Shown: one piece after another, positions 20,235 through 20,339 of the stretch
How the letters are laid out: the number at the start of each line of letters is the position of its first letter
Numbering within the stretch: the first letter of the stretch is position 1
Assembly (NCBI GenBank): GCA_045590715.1
Contig: JAZNRO010000106.1
Coordinates: forward strand, 1-20,339
Source: RGIG5579 sp045590715
GTDB lineage: Bacteria; Bacillota; Clostridia; Oscillospirales; SIG627
Length of the DNA stretch: 20,339 bases
Reading direction: 5' to 3'
Position numbers and translations under genes: made by a program
The notes under the pieces: model-generated
Databases searched by the model: none
The model's input: only the letters and a program-made list of their open reading frames with translations
Told to the model about the DNA's origin: nothing

Positions 20235-20339
20235 GTTCGTTATATGGCTTTGGACTACTGCGGGGCTGCATTTGTATGCACAAACGCGATGCCGGTTCTC
20301 AACAGATGATTACAAATTCTCCGATAAGAGCATCACGTT
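20235..20339. other. Unassigned right edge of the window
   Basis: I see no gene that can be supported. Short open stretches enter from the right edge on the minus strand and stop at 20310-20312 or 20299-20301, too short to call. The base composition is more GC-rich than the array, so a gene or the rest of the repeat element may continue beyond the edge. Confidence 0.4.

Noticed and set aside
20040..20309. Open frame of 89 codons through array B on the plus strand
   Set aside because: It runs across the hairpin repeats, has no ribosome binding site or promoter, and its sequence is explained by the repeat grammar.
20302..20339. C-terminal end of a minus-strand gene entering from the right edge
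   Set aside because: Only about 10-12 codons are visible in two possible frames; nothing distinguishes a real gene end.

Overview
The window looks like a chromosomal segment of a low-to-mid GC, anaerobic Gram-positive bacterium, most likely an uncultured member of the Clostridia. The evidence is a clostridial 2[4Fe-4S] ferredoxin, a KtrAB potassium system, the c-di-AMP receptor DarA, RicT, strong AGGAGG-type ribosome binding sites and consensus SigA-type promoters. No species-level call can be made from the sequence alone. Most of it is core chromosome; no transposase, phage gene or CRISPR array was seen.

Layout. Positions 1-890 (minus) hold yhbY and the start of a YugP-type membrane zinc peptidase that runs off the left edge. 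Positions 1024-3023 (plus) hold ktrB-ktrA, followed by a perfect palindrome and a large fused ABC-ATPase/FtsX permease (3105-6089). Positions 6258-10184 (plus) hold darA-holB, then murA-ricT with its own promoter; a MurZ-like murA sits between holB and ricT. A ferredoxin gene (10272-10445) and a tRNA-Val(GAC) (10554-10629) follow. Positions 10664-10793 hold an array of small hairpins bracketed by two near-identical terminators.

Positions 15728-10955 (minus) form the most unusual part: a compact set of five genes. In order these are a TIR-V4R fusion, an asparaginase-fold enzyme, a membrane protein with RCK-like Rossmann domains and a C-terminal RyR domain, a small stand-alone RyR protein, and a nitroreductase. 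A terminator-like hairpin lies between genes two and three. The domain set (TIR, ligand-binding V4R, RCK/RyR membrane protein) suggests a nucleotide- or ligand-signalled response system, possibly stress or phage defence. The function is inferred, not shown.

Positions 17475-15830 (minus) hold a membrane-anchored GHL10/YngK-type glycoside hydrolase-like protein and a small membrane protein. Then come cysK (17617-18540, plus), an unrecognised 129-residue protein (minus), and an anchored C39-family peptidase (minus) whose promoter is overlaid by four copies of a TTAGAC-type box. The right end carries a second, larger hairpin array (20012-20177). It has the same grammar as the first: hairpins ending in ATC...GAT joined by 3-nt linkers that are GAA on the left half and TTC on the right half.

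Two themes may connect genes. KtrAB and DarA are both tied to c-di-AMP/potassium homeostasis in Firmicutes, and a second RCK-containing membrane protein occurs in the TIR operon. The two hairpin arrays are best read as dispersed non-coding repeat elements of unknown origin.
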